Source: Porpolomopsis calyptriformis (lineage: Eukaryota > Basidiomycota > Agaricomycetes > Agaricales > Hygrophoraceae). Taken from it: 64,000 bases of DNA. The stretch is taken from the NCBI GenBank assembly GCA_951640195.1, contig OX621171.1, positions 558,001-622,000 of the forward strand, read 5' to 3'. Made by a program: the position numbers and the translations under genes. Below the pieces are notes generated by a model. It was not told where the DNA came from. It saw nothing but the letters and a program-made list of their open reading frames with translations, and did not search any database. Every line of letters begins with the position of its first letter. Within the stretch, counting starts at the first letter, position 1. Below, piece by piece: positions 1 through 12,700 of this stretch.

Positions 1-263
1 CGGAATTTTGGGTGGGCCCACCATTAGTTCACTGTGCCTATCGAATGGACATGAAATTGTGATTTATAGAGTGCAATACAATAGCTGGGCTGCATAATGG
101 TATAAATGGAGTATTTTACATATATCTCAAGAATGGGACCGCCGATTTTTTTAATTTATGGCTTAAACTGATTGTATTGGGATGCCCTAACGATCCCCCA
201 AAGAATTTTGAATTAATTTTGTGCCAGCATTTTGGTCATTTTGTTGATAATGGGTCCCTGATA
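1..263 (+). repeat. Inverted repeat copy A (partner at 43468-43739)
   Basis: This stretch is nearly identical, in reverse complement, to 43468-43739, through the end of the shared motif gggtccctgat. The repeat may extend left of the window. It contains AT-rich phrases resembling the 43.8-44.8 kb satellite unit, for example a 'tataaatcgcaatttcatatccattcgat' type segment, so both copies may be diverged relatives of that satellite. No coding potential was seen. Confidence 0.9.
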
Positions 264-918
264 TAAAGAGTACCTCTTGTACATATCAGACCTTAAGTCT
301 GATTCCTCATTAGCTACTCATAACAAGGACTTAGAACCATACCTTTATCTCTTGGGACAGAACACCCGAAGTAAAACGCATTCTGAACCACCAGTTTATA
401 ACAGTAAGCTACTTGCTACACTAGATGGTGGTCAGGAAGTAAGGGCCTGCTATGTCACAAGTCCAGCACTGTTCCATTTGCCTCACTTTACTGGGCATTT
501 GTAACTAAAAATCATTTTGAATCTAACAATAATAATCAATAAAAATGGATGTTAATTTATTTATTTGACATGGGATGAACAGCAGAATGATCAGGTGAAG
601 CCTGCGTGAGTAACCCTTTTCCCTAGTCTTTGGTACAATACAAGAAATGTGAATATCGTTGATACATATGGTTGCCAGTCATTGGACAAAGACACGTCAA
701 GCAGAGAGAAAACCAAGAAAAATGGTAAGAACAATTACGAGCAAGCTCAAATGAACACCAAAGGTTATTAACGAACAGGAAGACAAGTATAGATCACTTA
801 CTAAGTCATACAAGGATCAACAAAATAGATGACGAGAAAAGGATGCCATTCCGTTTAGGCAGGTATTGGGGGTATCAGAGTCAAGATGCATGCAGCTCGC
901 GCACTGAACTAGAAGAAA
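264..918. other. Intergenic, no supported gene
   Basis: AT-rich sequence between the inverted repeat and the 3' end of the histidine kinase. Only short ORFs without recognisable domains are present (for example 277-504). No RNA gene or repeat was recognised. Confidence 0.5.
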
Positions 919-3900
919 TCAAAACATGAGGGTTCTGGCAGACGGTCGGTGTAGCAGTGGGTGTTTTAGCATCCTCTCCTTTTCGCCTGCAAATTTATTG
1001 ATAGCATTCAAAAGGTCACCACGGCGGAGAGGTTCTGTGAAAATAACATGGGATTATGTCAGAGAACACGCAAAGGGCAATCCACATACTTGTAATATGA
1101 TCGTCCTACCAAACAAACTCACCGGTCAGAATGCCGCACGGAGAGGCAAAATGAAGGGTGTACCATTCCTGCCTGTATACATTGCTCCCGGTCGCCAATC
1201 ACTAAACAGGCATGTTGAGTAAGCAATTAGAAAGGAAACAACCGAGAAACTTAACACGGACTGGCATGAGCGGTGAGTGCAATGATCAGTGTCCGCTTTA
1301 ATCTGCTTTGTACCTCCCACGCTCGAATCAACTCCGTCGCTTCCATCCCTCCCATGAATGGCATTGATACGTCCATCTACCCCAAACCCGTGAGCTCGTT
1401 GGATGGTTTTGAATGCAAGTTAAGGACAAGTCGGAAACACACCAATATTATATCAAACGGCTTATTCCGACACACCCTCGCCTTAAACGCATCCAGCGCC
1501 AAACTCCCATTCTCAGCAATCTCTACAGTGTGTCCGTATTTCTCCAAGATTTTTACCGCCAACTTCTGGTTCATCAAATTGTCCTCGGCGAGCAAGATGT
1601 CGAACACGATGTTATTAGGTACAGAGACTGGGCTGACAGTGTTCGATTCGAGTGCAGATATCAGGGCTGAAGACAAGTCTTGCCCGCTCACAGGAGTAGT
1701 GAGTTGCGAACTGATGCTGTTGTCTAGGCACCATTTGACTGGATCGCGCATAAGAAGATGGTCCGTCAGTCAAACTGTCACTTCTAGAGCCGATAAAAGC
1801 TCACGGTTCAGACGAGGCATCGACGGGGCTAGTGGTACGATCGGGATATATCTCAGATGCTCATACTCTTGCATACACTCCGTCTAAGGCACACACAGTG
1901 AGGATGGGTGACCCCAACTAGCAGAAACACATACCACGTTGAGCAAGTCCAGTACGATGGTATCAATGTGTGGACAGCGACCCTTATCCGCGACGTCGCT
2001 GACTTCATGTACGACGAATGGTGTCAAATATAACTCCCGGATCCGATCCGAGACTCCCGTGGTGTCACGCACTGTATCCACAAACAAGATCGTACGCTTG
2101 TTGAAAGGTGCCATCTTCGCCAACGTGCTCTCCATCGAGGTCTGGCTGATCTGTGATGTGATAGTGAAGAAGAATTTACTCCCTTTCGACACCTCACTCT
2201 CCACCCACATGTTGCCCTGCATCAACAACACCAACCTCTTCGAGATGGAAAGGCCCAAACCAGTACCCCCGTACTCCTACCAGGTGAATGAGTTCTCGTA
2301 GCCCGCAAAAACAACCTGAATCGGTGTACTTACCCTCGTAGTAGACCCATCCGCCTGGCAGAATGTGTGAAATATCGAATTAAGCTTATCTTTGGCTATC
2401 CCAATCCCTGTGTCTGTGACACAAAATTCCAGAGTGACACTCTGGTCATCCCGGGCCAGCAGTCGCGTGCTCAAATTGACGTGACACTTGCGAACCTTGG
2501 ATGGTGGCGTAAACTTGATGGCATTCCCAACCAGATTGGTAATAACCTGTCGCAGCCTCAGGGAGTCGCCAATAAGGTGATCAGGAATGTCGGCTTCGAC
2601 GTTGTAGGTAAGATCCAGATTATTCTGTCAGGCACGGACGACCAGCGTCTTGAGGATACCGAAAACGGTCTGGCGCAGAGAATAGGATACTGCCTCCATA
2701 GTCATACGACCTACCTCAACTAGGGGTGGAAAGAAGACAATTCAGGAAGGGCAACATACAATGAAGGGTAAACCGAGACATACTTTTCGATATATCAAGA
2801 ATGTCGTCAACGATCAACAGAAGCGATCTCGCGAGACTATGAACCAACAAAAGGCTCTCCCGCTGCGATCGATTCAGGTCACTATCAAGCGTCAACTCTG
2901 TCATCCCAATAATCCCATTCATTGGGGTCCTAGTATCACCTTCGCATCAGAGCCAGAACTAAAACGAACGAAAGACAGACGAACCTGATCTCATGCGACA
3001 TATTTGCCAAAAACTCACTCTTACTCCTATTGGCCAACTCAGCTGCCTCCCTCGCGGCGGTATTCTTTTGTATACTATCCCTCAAATTGTAAACCATTTG
3101 ATTGATCTGCGTCTTGAGCGAGTCCATCTCCCCACTCGCCTTAACTGTGATGAACCGCGTGAAATCGCCGTCCATGGCCGCCGCCGATATCTGCACGAAC
3201 CCGCGAACCTGAGTTGTCAAATTCCCCGCCATGGTATTCACAGATAATCTGCCGATCCAAATACCACCACGGAAGCCATTAGTAAACGTACCACTTGGAC
3301 CACAGGGACGGGCGTCGTACGTGATCTCCTGCCAAATACCCTGCACGTTCCCAACCTCAGCCTGCATTCCCAATTTCCCTTCTGTCCCGACCTCGCGCGC
3401 TACTTTCTTCACCTCAGCAGTGAATATCGCCAGTTGATCAATCATGTCGTTTATTGTGTTCACGAGGCTTAACATTTCGCCCGAGACCGACACACCAGTG
3501 ATCTTCTGCGTGAGATCCCCACGAGCTACTGCGGTCTATATGAGCAGGGAATGCGCAAATGGGCTCATTAAAGACAACGATGGAATGCTCAAAGTGGGAT
3601 GGACGTACGGTCGCAACGGCAATCGTCCGGACTTGCAAAGTGAGCTAGAGCAGAAAGAAAATGTCAGAATACGGTGCTAAAGAAACAAGAAAACACACAT
3701 TGTTAGCCATAACATTCACGTTGTCTGTCAAGTCCTACCCAACAACATCAGTGCCCTCGTGAGAAACAAGAGGTAGGGTCCTCACCTTCCGAGTCCCACC
3801 GACATTCGTAACCCTGGCTTGCCCTCCTAATCGCCCTTCGGTCCCGACCTCCCTCGCCACACGCGTAACCTCATCAGCAAATAGGCTCAAACTCTCTGTC

Positions 3901-6074
3901 ATCCCATTAACCGTCTCCTTCAGTCCCAAAATCTCACCCCTCACATCTACCTCGATCTTCTTCGTCAAATCGCCTCCAGCAACGGCCTTGGTAACCTCGG
4001 CGATTGAGCGCACTTGATTCATCAAGTTCATCGCCATAAGGTTCACGTTGTCGGTGAGAACCTATGGGATAGAATGAGCGAGAAAAAAAAGTCGCAGAAC
4101 ACAACACACCTTCCACGTCCCCTGTACATCCGGAACAAACGCCCGCCCACCTAAAATACCCTCTGTCCCCACCTCTAGTGATACCCGAGTCACCTCCTTC
4201 GCGAGAGTCGACAGCTGGGCTACCATGGAGTTCACAGTCATCTTCAGATCGAGCATCTCGCCCTGCACATCGACGTTCACAAGTTTCCCGAGGTCGCCCA
4301 GCGCCACGGCTTTCGTCACTTATGAGATGGAACGCACTTGATCCGTTAAGTTGCTTGCCATTTTCTGGAGAAGGAAGGGGGCGTGTGTTTACAGAATCAC
4401 AAGAAAGTAGAACAAACGCACATTAACATTCCTCGTCGGGTCGGCCCAAGTGCCCTGCACCCCTTCGACCCTAGCTTGACCACCGAGTATTCCCTGAGTC
4501 CCCACCTCGAGAGCAACCCTCGTAACCTCACTCGCAAATGCACTCAACTGGTCCACCATAGAATTGACAGTTCCTTTGAGCGTTGCCATCTCCCCCTCGA
4601 CAAGTATCTCAATCTTCTGTGTAAGGTCGCCCTTGGCTACAGCGGTGGTGACATGAGCAATCGGGCGAACTTGATCGGTTAAACTTGAGCACATTCGATT
4701 GACCTTTTATAAGAATGAGATAAGGCAACCGTACATCCACTCAAAAACTCAAAAATAGACACTTACATTCCTGACAAGCTCGAACCAAACACCTTCCACG
4801 TCTGAAACATGCGCTTGCCCCCCGAGCTTCCCTTGACTGCCTACTTCCAGCGTCACCCTCGTCACTTCCGCCGCCAACGCACGGAGTCGCACGACCATAC
4901 CGTTCACGGTGTTCTTCAAATCTAAGATCTCGCCGCGGGCATCCACTTCGATCTGCTTGGACAAGTCTCCTTGTGCGACTGCCTTGGTGACTTTTGCAAT
5001 CGACCGGACTTGACTGAGATTAGCGGCAAGGTTGTTGACTACGCCTGTGAGTTCTCGCCAGGTTCCTTCGACGTCGAGGACAAGAGCTTGTCCGCCGAGT
5101 TTACTAAATAGTAATTCTGCATGTTGCAGCCAACGAGGGGTGGTAAAAGATCACTTACCCTTCTGTGCCGACCTCTTGACTGACTCGAGTGACCTCCTTA
5201 GCGAACTGTCCCAATTTATTGACCTATGTACAATATAACGGTAGCGTACAATGGAATTATGATAGAGTAATTCGCACCATAGTATTGATAACGTCTTTGA
5301 GTTGGACCATGACAACGCCCTGTACTGGCACGGTTATCTTCTGAGATAAGTCACCCCTAGCGACGGCGTTACAAACACGAGCGACATCTTGGACTTGTGC
5401 ATTGAGCAACCGCACCTCCTCGACGGCACTCATCCCGCTCTCGAACGCAACGGAAGACAAACTGACAGAAGGGTCGGTGTACACATGTCTCATGGTGGTG
5501 GCGTCGGTGGTGACCCTCCCGCAGGTCGGGCAGGTGGAGTGATGTCCATGGGAAGAGGCCGGCGCGGAGGCCGTTGTGGTGTAAAGGTACCGGGTGTGCT
5601 TGGTTGGGGCAAAGCTTGTGAGATTTTCGAGGGAGATATGTTCCGGGCGGCCATTTGGGTGTGGACAGGGGATGGTGGATGAATGGTCGTCATCTCGTGG
5701 TTCCATTTCGACGTCCTGTTCGGCGGTGCCATTATTGTTGCTTGGATGGGACTCACCGTTGGCTGATAGATAGAATGCGGTGAAAGCTCGTTGGTGAAGG
5801 AGGGTATATCACCCACACTCTTTTGTGTATCTGGTCCGTTCAATTGCCAGCTCTCGGACGCTTTAATGGAAGCAAGCGTGTCTTCTGCAGTGTACATCCG
5901 TCTCGCCATTGCACTGAGCGACCTGAGGATGATATCCATCTGTTTATCTGTGGGGCCATCGTATCTGGGGATTGGAGCCGCCGAAGGACCAAGCTCATAG
6001 ATGGACAAGAGAGCGACAAGATACGGGAGAAAGGTTGAAGACGATGGTGATTGATTGTCGACGATGTTGGTCAT
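919..6074 (-). pseudogene. Group III hybrid histidine kinase, copy 1 (full length, inactivated)
   Basis: This is a Nik1/Os-1-type osmosensing hybrid kinase, a cytosolic sensor that feeds the HOG phosphorelay and is the known target of phenylpyrrole and dicarboximide fungicides. From the N-terminus it has a variable region (start ATG at 6074), then about seven HAMP repeats, each with a GDL...EVTRV..EVG.EG.LGGQA pattern (about 5400-3050). These are followed by HisKA (SHEIR with its His at 2995-2993), HATPase ([19 protein letters not shown]) and a receiver (LLAEDNLMNQ, Asp at 1373-1371, then TKPLRRGDLLNAINK). About a dozen short introns can be placed; the stop is at 921-919. Lesions compared with copies 2 and 3 are a 10-bp deletion near 5768, TAA at 4322-4320 (GAA in copy 2) and TGA at 2630-2628 (TCA in copy 2). 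It is the only copy that keeps the receiver. Base-calling error is the alternative to true inactivation. Confidence 0.9.
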
Positions 6075-6146
6075 CGTCAACGACAGCGAGGAGGAGGGTA
6101 ATAAGCTCAACACGTGCAGAACCGTTTCCTCATCTTATCTCTCACC

Positions 6147-6344
6147 GTGTCTTCCAATTCCAAACCTCTCCTCAATCAACGCACAAAATCCTACGAATTC
6201 TTCGGTCCTCCGGGCGCCCATTTCGTCACCCTCTCCGTCCCCTTCACAACCTACTTCCTCTACTTTGCCTGCTCAGAGCATTCAGGCGGTTGCCCACCCC
6301 GCCTCCCACTCGAGACACTCAAACACAGCCGGCCTTGGCTCTGA
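6147..6344 (+). pseudogene. Sterol C-14 reductase (ERG24-like) N-terminal fragment, copy A
   Basis: The frame encodes the N-terminus of an ERG24/ERG4-family sterol reductase: YEFFGPPGA followed by a first hydrophobic segment and a Cys-Ser-Glu..GGCPP motif. This ER-membrane family works in ergosterol synthesis. Homology stops at about 6294, where the sequence becomes the antisense of a TRAPPC11 exon. The codon at the position of the start Met in copy B is GTG here (6147-6149), so the start is lost. About 50 of the roughly 430 family residues remain. It lies head-to-head with HHK copy 1. Confidence 0.7.
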
Positions 6345-6548
6345 TTCTGCCCGTTTATCGGACTGTACTTTTTGAATAACTCGTATGACTTTGTGTATAG
6401 CTGCAGTTGACAACGAGGAAAAAAACAGGGGCAATTGTGTTTGAACCGGCTGCGCAATGAGTTGGCCAAGAGGATGATACGGACCTCCAAGATGATCGTT
6501 AGATGATCCACCTTCTTCTCGTTCACGAATCCGGGGGAGGTCTGCAGG
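6330..6548 (-). pseudogene. TRAPPC11 (foie-gras domain) exon pair, copy A
   Basis: The minus strand encodes SPGFVNEKKVDHLTIILE. An 81-nt intron follows, then LYTKSYELFKKYS...QGRL, as in the foie-gras region of TRAPP III subunit TRAPPC11. The same piece continues from a longer TRAPPC11 gene at 25033-26645 on the plus strand. Here it abuts HECT coding sequence at about 6549 and antisense ERG24 at about 6330, so it is an isolated fragment. Confidence 0.7.
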
Positions 6549-9500
6549 GATGTTGGAAGACGGTGTTCATCATTTCCTGCATCTCGGATGGCAAAATTCG
6601 GGAGTAGTTCCTTGAAACCTCTGAGGCAACGGTACTGAGGCAAAGGAGAGAGCGCGCAATCTATGCCAGAAAACTCACAAAAGGGGTGGCCGGCTACAGC
6701 TCATAACAAATCGCAATAAAGCTTGTCGTTGCCCATGATCGAAAGTGTTTACAACCTACACAAGGATTGAACAAAAAACTACGAGAATGAACACTCTGCT
6801 ATACGACTCACATTCCAGAAGGACACGATGGTGAGCTCTTCATCATCATAGACACCCCCGTAAACTGTATATTTCCTCAGATCATCAAGATCAACGGGCG
6901 AATTGACACCACCAAGTAAAATCTGGACCTCCTGTTGGTTGAACATCCTGAGAGAACGGGCCACTTGAGGCTGACAAGGATGAACATCATTCTGGCGCAA
7001 TGCTTACCGTAGCCACTTTGGATCAATCATCTCTGAAAGTCCTTTGAAGAATGCTTCGCATTGATATTTGATCTGTCTGCTCAGACGGTAGTGTGAGATA
7101 AGATGGATGTACTGCAATCTAATGTCGCGGGTAACAGCAATGTTGCTGCCATCTGGTATCAGGTTCAACGTCTTTACCACTCCGAATTCTCCATAAACAC
7201 CGTCAGCCAATGTTTCTTTTTTTTTAAAAAGATTTGATATGCATACCTTCGACAGCAACAGTAAAATTAAGAGACAAGTCTTCGGGATTTCCGGCGTAGT
7301 GCTTCAAGAAAACAAGGCCCTGGTACAAGTTGGGATCAAGTGACGCCAGGTCATCCAAGAAGCTCTGTCTCTCCAGCCACTGGAATGGATCATGTCAGTG
7401 AGGCCATAAGTGACGACGATATCGCGCAACATTGAAATGTACTTTGGCAAGAAAGAATCCTGCGAATGCAATGTCAACCAAGATTCCCTCGTAAAGCGCT
7501 TTGCCCAGAATTCGACCAATGAAGCGATACCAATCAAGACTGTGTACTGTAAACCAACCAAGGTTCAGTAACTCGGACACGGGAAAGATAAGGACGACAC
7601 TTGCGTTCTTTTGCATATGCGTGAGGATTTGGATAAAAGCTCGTTTTTCTGGGTTGCAAGCCATAACCCACGATCGGTATCAAAGACTTCTTTGCAGAGC
7701 GATGTGAAAAATTCCTTGAACACCCCTCCGCCATCAATTCCAGCCCTAAATATAATTTCGTATCAGCCCCGAAAAACGGAAATCGGGTAAACTCACTCCA
7801 CTTGTCCGAACTGGTCGATGAACGTAATCTCTATAGGCAATTTCAAGTTCACCTCCCCTAGCTTATCGAAACCACCCTGAGCAACACTTCCCCTCCTCAC
7901 ACGCACCCGTGTCTTTTCCCCAAAGAAATGGTCTCGGATAGTACCTCGACCAACCCTATCGCTTACAACGAAATGTCGGAAAATTCATACCCGTATCTCG
8001 AACGGAATAGCAAATGGAATATTATTGAGGACTCCAAGCCGGGGTGACATGTAGGGTATTTGTCGCTTCGAGAGGGGACGTGATTCGGTAGGGGTGGAAA
8101 GCTGTTGCTCTTCGAAACTGGATACCGTTCAATTTAGCGACTGTGGTACGCTCGAAAAAAAATGAGGAAACAAACACGGCAGCATCGATGAAAGACTGCA
8201 TGTTGATTTGTGAACTGACAAGCCAGTGACCTGATGGCGTGAACGGCCTCCTTGAGCTATAAAACCAGTCGCGCGTCATTGAACCGGCGTAGGACATCGA
8301 GGTGATAAGGCTCACTCTCTCGCGTGTATGGCCAATAAAAATTTAGTTACCTTCTCCCGCACTCTTTCCCATTTAATGTTAATGTCTGGCACTCCACCTT
8401 CCTGGACATTTGTCTGGTCCTCTCGCCAATACAAGGTGAATGCGATATTCAACAGCCTTCGTGATAGAGATGTGACTTCATCCAGGGTAAGCGGATTACG
8501 TGGCGCCGTTGGAGTCGCTGCGTTAGAGAAAAATTCGTCGTCACCCATGGTGAGAAGAGACTGTGTGTATAAATCGGCGAGGAACAAGATCGGTGGCCAA
8601 GAGGTGGCGTACGCAATATCTAGATAACGGTTAGAAATGTTTTTGGTGTTACGAACTAGCACACAGCATACCCATTGATGTATTGTGGCTGTCGTCTTGA
8701 CCGAGAAGTGGGCTTCGTACATAACCGCGATAAACCTCGCGCACAAATCCCCCATTAGTATACACCAATACGGTGCTCAAAATCTCATCTTTTCGTGCAG
8801 GCCAGTTCGTGTTCAACGCGAGTAGAAACGAAATTAAACTTGCCTGCGTCGTGGGATGGTGATGACAGGCAGTCATTAAGGTGTTTAGATGGGGTGGGGA
8901 TGGCAGAGTCTCAAGGCGTTTGCGAGTTCGGGCATCTAGAGGCGGTAATACATGGCTAGAGGAAGCCGATGCTAAGACAGTTACACGAGAATCTGGCTCT
9001 GATTCGGAGTCGGAATCGTCCGCGACCCATGAGCGTTCAGTACCACTGGAGCTGCGAGGTTCCGGTGGGTCGAGTGCATTTTGTGGAAGAGAATGGAGGA
9101 GCAGTCAAGAGCTGGAGGTAAGAATCAAAGGAAGAAGACGATAGCTTTGAATATCGCGGTGACACGAATGTAACAAGGTTGGCGATGAGGTAAATTTTTG
9201 ACTCTATTGATAAGCGGTCTCTGATGATCGGGATTGAGGATAATAGGATATCCAAGGAGGGGAAGGGAAGTCGAGAAGATAATTCTGTCAATGTTGCAAG
9301 CGGGAGCCTGTTTGGAAGCAACAGAACGGTAAGAACGGCTGACACCGTTGCCTCTAAACATTCACGGTACACATCTGGCGACGATACGACAAACGTGAAC
9401 AGAGGCAACGTCACGAGGGATATTAACAAAGGTAAACTTTGGGATGATTTGGATGCCAAAGGCTGAAAGAATGCGAGATTAGCTAGCCAAGGTAACTAGA

Positions 9501-9700
9501 GTGGCGACTCACGATGGCCGTGATGGATGTTGCTAGATACTCGTACAGATTTCGGTGAAGCAAATACCTCGTAAGTTCACTGCATATCCCAAGTTCCAGG
9601 GGCCCAAGATTCCGAACGACTATAGAGGGAGAGAGGCAGGTGGCTTGATAAAACCTTTTGTGCTTCCAAAGAGAGAAACCAAAAACCAATCACAACGAGC
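6549..9700 (-). pseudogene. HECT E3 ubiquitin ligase, HUL5/UBE3C type, truncated at both ends
   Basis: Exons give a helical N-terminal region (LLPNRLPLATLTELSS, 9459-9037). Then follow middle exons (SQIDMQSFIDAAVF-like; PRLGVLNNIPFAIPFEIRV-like) and the HECT domain (LIPDGSNIAVT, QIKYQCEAFFKGL, MFNQQEVQILLGG). The catalytic Cys lies in SCSRPPLLGF (TGT at 6698-6696), split from GFKELLPNFAIRDAG by an intron. Family members are HECT ligases that act on proteasome-bound substrates. The gene stops at about 6549 after HRLPTS, where TRAPPC11 sequence takes over, so the last few dozen C-lobe residues are missing. Upstream it runs directly into the beta-COP 3' end near 9700 without a clear start. Frame changes around 8120-8160 may be an intron or a lesion. 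Confidence 0.85.
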
Positions 9701-9732
9701 CCTGTATATGAAAGGAAACTGAAACCCTCACC

Positions 9733-12700
9733 CATCATAATACGGTCACCCAATGAAAGTGCAATTCCTTGCGTTTTACTCCGAATACGGACATGCCCAG
9801 TGATGGTCCCCATCTCCGTCTTTTCGATACTCAAATTCGCGAGAGCATCTCGCCTGCAACAAGAAACCATCCATGATTCAAAAAAGGGATAGCAGCCAGA
9901 AAATAGAGTGGACCTCACCAAATAAGCTGCGTGCATACATGTTCGCCGATAGGAAATCACAATTTCCCGAGGTAGCGCCTTCCGGTGTCAAGCAGGACAT
10001 ATTTGTGGCCTTCATGACATGCTTCAAGTAATCTCGGAGATCCCTAGAGAAGCAAAACACAACTCTGAGCCGGAGGACGGCCCACGGAGGGGTGAAAAAA
10101 AAAATGACTCACGATATCGTGGTATTCACATTGACTCTGTTCTCCCACTCAAATTCAGTCCACATACTCCGGAACTGAATGGACAAAAACATCATTCGAG
10201 CTTACGAATGTGGTGCACGTAATTTCCACTTACCTTTGCTTCATTGCAGTGCGCGGGTTTGATATAGTCCATGATGTCTATGTGAATATCATTCAGAATG
10301 ATGCAGGCTTCTGACATGTTGCACCCCTCCCAGAGGATGCTGCCAAATATGACGCCAGTCTCGGTCGATGAAACCTAAACAGTGTCCAGAGCAGACCGAC
10401 CAATCATCAGATATTTCGCCTTGCAGAGAAAATGACATGTGTTTGCGCACCTTGATGGTAGCTTTTATGCTCTGGAATCCATGAGGGGCAATGGTATAAA
10501 CCGACGGTCGTTCAACAATTTTTAAATCCCCCAACGTCGCAAAGTCCAAACAAAGATTCTGCAGAGTATTCGGGGTCTGATTCACAAGCAGAACATCTGG
10601 CGAGAATGATCGTGAGAAGCGACAAAGGACGAATCGCTTAACCAACCTAACATGATATCAAAACCATGCATCTTGACGTACGCCTCAGCATATATAGGAT
10701 CAGAAAAGCCTGATTCAAGAAAGTTGAGTAAGGCTGTTTACTTAACTAATAAACGAGACGAACCTGTGAGCTGAGAAATACGGCTGAGATTAGAAATGAA
10801 GTCTTCGTGGGATTCCCCTGTCCCAGTAGCCCTCCCGACGTCCTCGTCGTACTACAATTAGACGTATTAGTGACGATCTCGTATCTGGAACGAAATTCAT
10901 CACATCGATCGCATCATCTGCCGTTTTCCTGGAGAACTGTCTAAACAGCAAGAGGTCGTCAACTTGCACAACGGCTGCCTTCGTACACTCCGCCTCCTTC
11001 TTCTCTGTCGCCTTCTTCTACGACCGAATTTCAGCATCAGGCAAAGGCAAAGAAGCAGGTTGATGAGAAAAAGTACACTAACTTCCTGTGCAGTCAGCAT
11101 CTTGGAGTATGCAGCCTTTGTGTCCTTCAGGAAAATTTGGCGAACGGAAGGGGACTCTTCAAGCTCGCTCAGGGTCTGTATGCAATTGAGGATACGCTCG
11201 TTCGAATCCTCGTCAATTTGCGCGGTCACAAACTTGGACTGTCCGACATGAATGATAGATGTCATGACCAACATCGCCTGTCGGACCATAATTCAGTTCC
11301 CACCCATCCTCCCAAAAAGAACTTGCAAAAAAAAAAAAAAAACTTCAGCACGCAGCGTGTTCGCCGCAGTTTGATCCTTCGTCTGACGGGCGAATCGTAA
11401 AATCATTTTCGTCAGCGTCGCAGCCAACACAGCACCAGTGAAGAAATCTCCACACAAGATAAGCGCTAAGAAGGGATAGGGGGAAATTATTTCAGTGGAC
11501 TAGATCAACATACTACACCTCTGATCGACTCACTTCTCAGAGGTGGCTTAGCGGCCGCCTTGACTGCTTCCAACCGCGCAGCAGATGTGCTCGTAAAGGC
11601 CGTCTCAGTTACATACGTCCCATCCGCCAAGACTCTCGGCCTCCCCCCCCCTCCCTCCGCTCTGGTTTTTTCCTTGTCCTTCTCTCCATCCCTAGCCTCG
11701 CCTTCCTCGCCACCCTCACCCGCTTCATCCAACAACCGTTGCTCTGACGCTAATATCGGGATCTCTCCCAACACCTTTCTAATCTCCTGCATTGCCGCCT
11801 GGATATCCGCAACGCTCTCGATGTACTCGCCTAAGATCCACAGCACACCGCGGAAGACCTTGCCAGACTTGATCTCTCCAACGGTTTGGTGTAACTTTTC
11901 GCAGATTGTCTGTCGTAGGTGAGGGAACCTTTCCACTACCTCGCTTTTTTGAGGGAAAAAAAAATTCAGTCAGTGATGGCACTTGATAGCTATTTACGCA
12001 CCGGACAAACGCGACCACATCGAGCGCAGAAGGATTGCTTGAGTTACCTAGAAACTCCATCAACGCATGCACAACGCTCGCCGCTACTTCGGAAAACTTG
12101 ATGGCAGTAACATGGATGGATTGGACGAGGAGTTGCCTATACTCGGGGACCTAGCATCCAAACACGGTTAGAGATGTACATTGCTGAGAACGATGACATC
12201 TCTTACCTTCTCAAAGTCCTGCTCCTGGGTCTTCTGCAGTTGTTTCTTGAGGAATAATACAACTTCCTCGACATTCCGACTCGAAGTCATAGTTAGGGCG
12301 ATGTTAATGGCTTTCCGTCGGACTTCCATGTCGGCACTACTCAACGATACAATTTAGAATACCTGGAAGAATAGATGGGGGGCAAAATGAACCTTGAGAG
12401 AACCTGAAGGACGTCCATGATAAGACTGTCAAGCACAGGGCCGTGTTTTGAACGAAGCGCATCTAGACGATCTAAGACAATAAGTTTAACATTGTTATCC
12501 GCTCTTTGATGACGAGGTTGGCGAGACATGAAGCGGCGGCTAAAGTGACATCAATGTAAACCTTCTCACCATCGCAGACGTAGTTGAAACTTACCTTTCA
12601 CTGCCGCGGGATTTTGTGTGAGTGTGGTGAGAGTGGTAGCCGCCTCATACTTGACAGCATGCGAGGAGGCGCCAAGAAGGTCGAGTATGCAGCGGATGTA

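Larger units (their letters stand above)
4568..6548 (-). repeat. Segmental duplication copy A (TRAPPC11 piece / ERG24 5' / HHK 5')
   Basis: The minus strand from 6548 down to 4568 matches the plus strand 26409-28329 almost base for base, apart from small deletions. Both copies hold the same three-gene joint: a TRAPPC11 exon pair, the antisense ERG24 first exon, and the HHK 5' half. In copy A the left edge cuts into a HECT gene and HHK continues beyond the right edge. In copy B TRAPPC11 continues beyond the left edge and HHK is cut. Confidence 0.9.
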
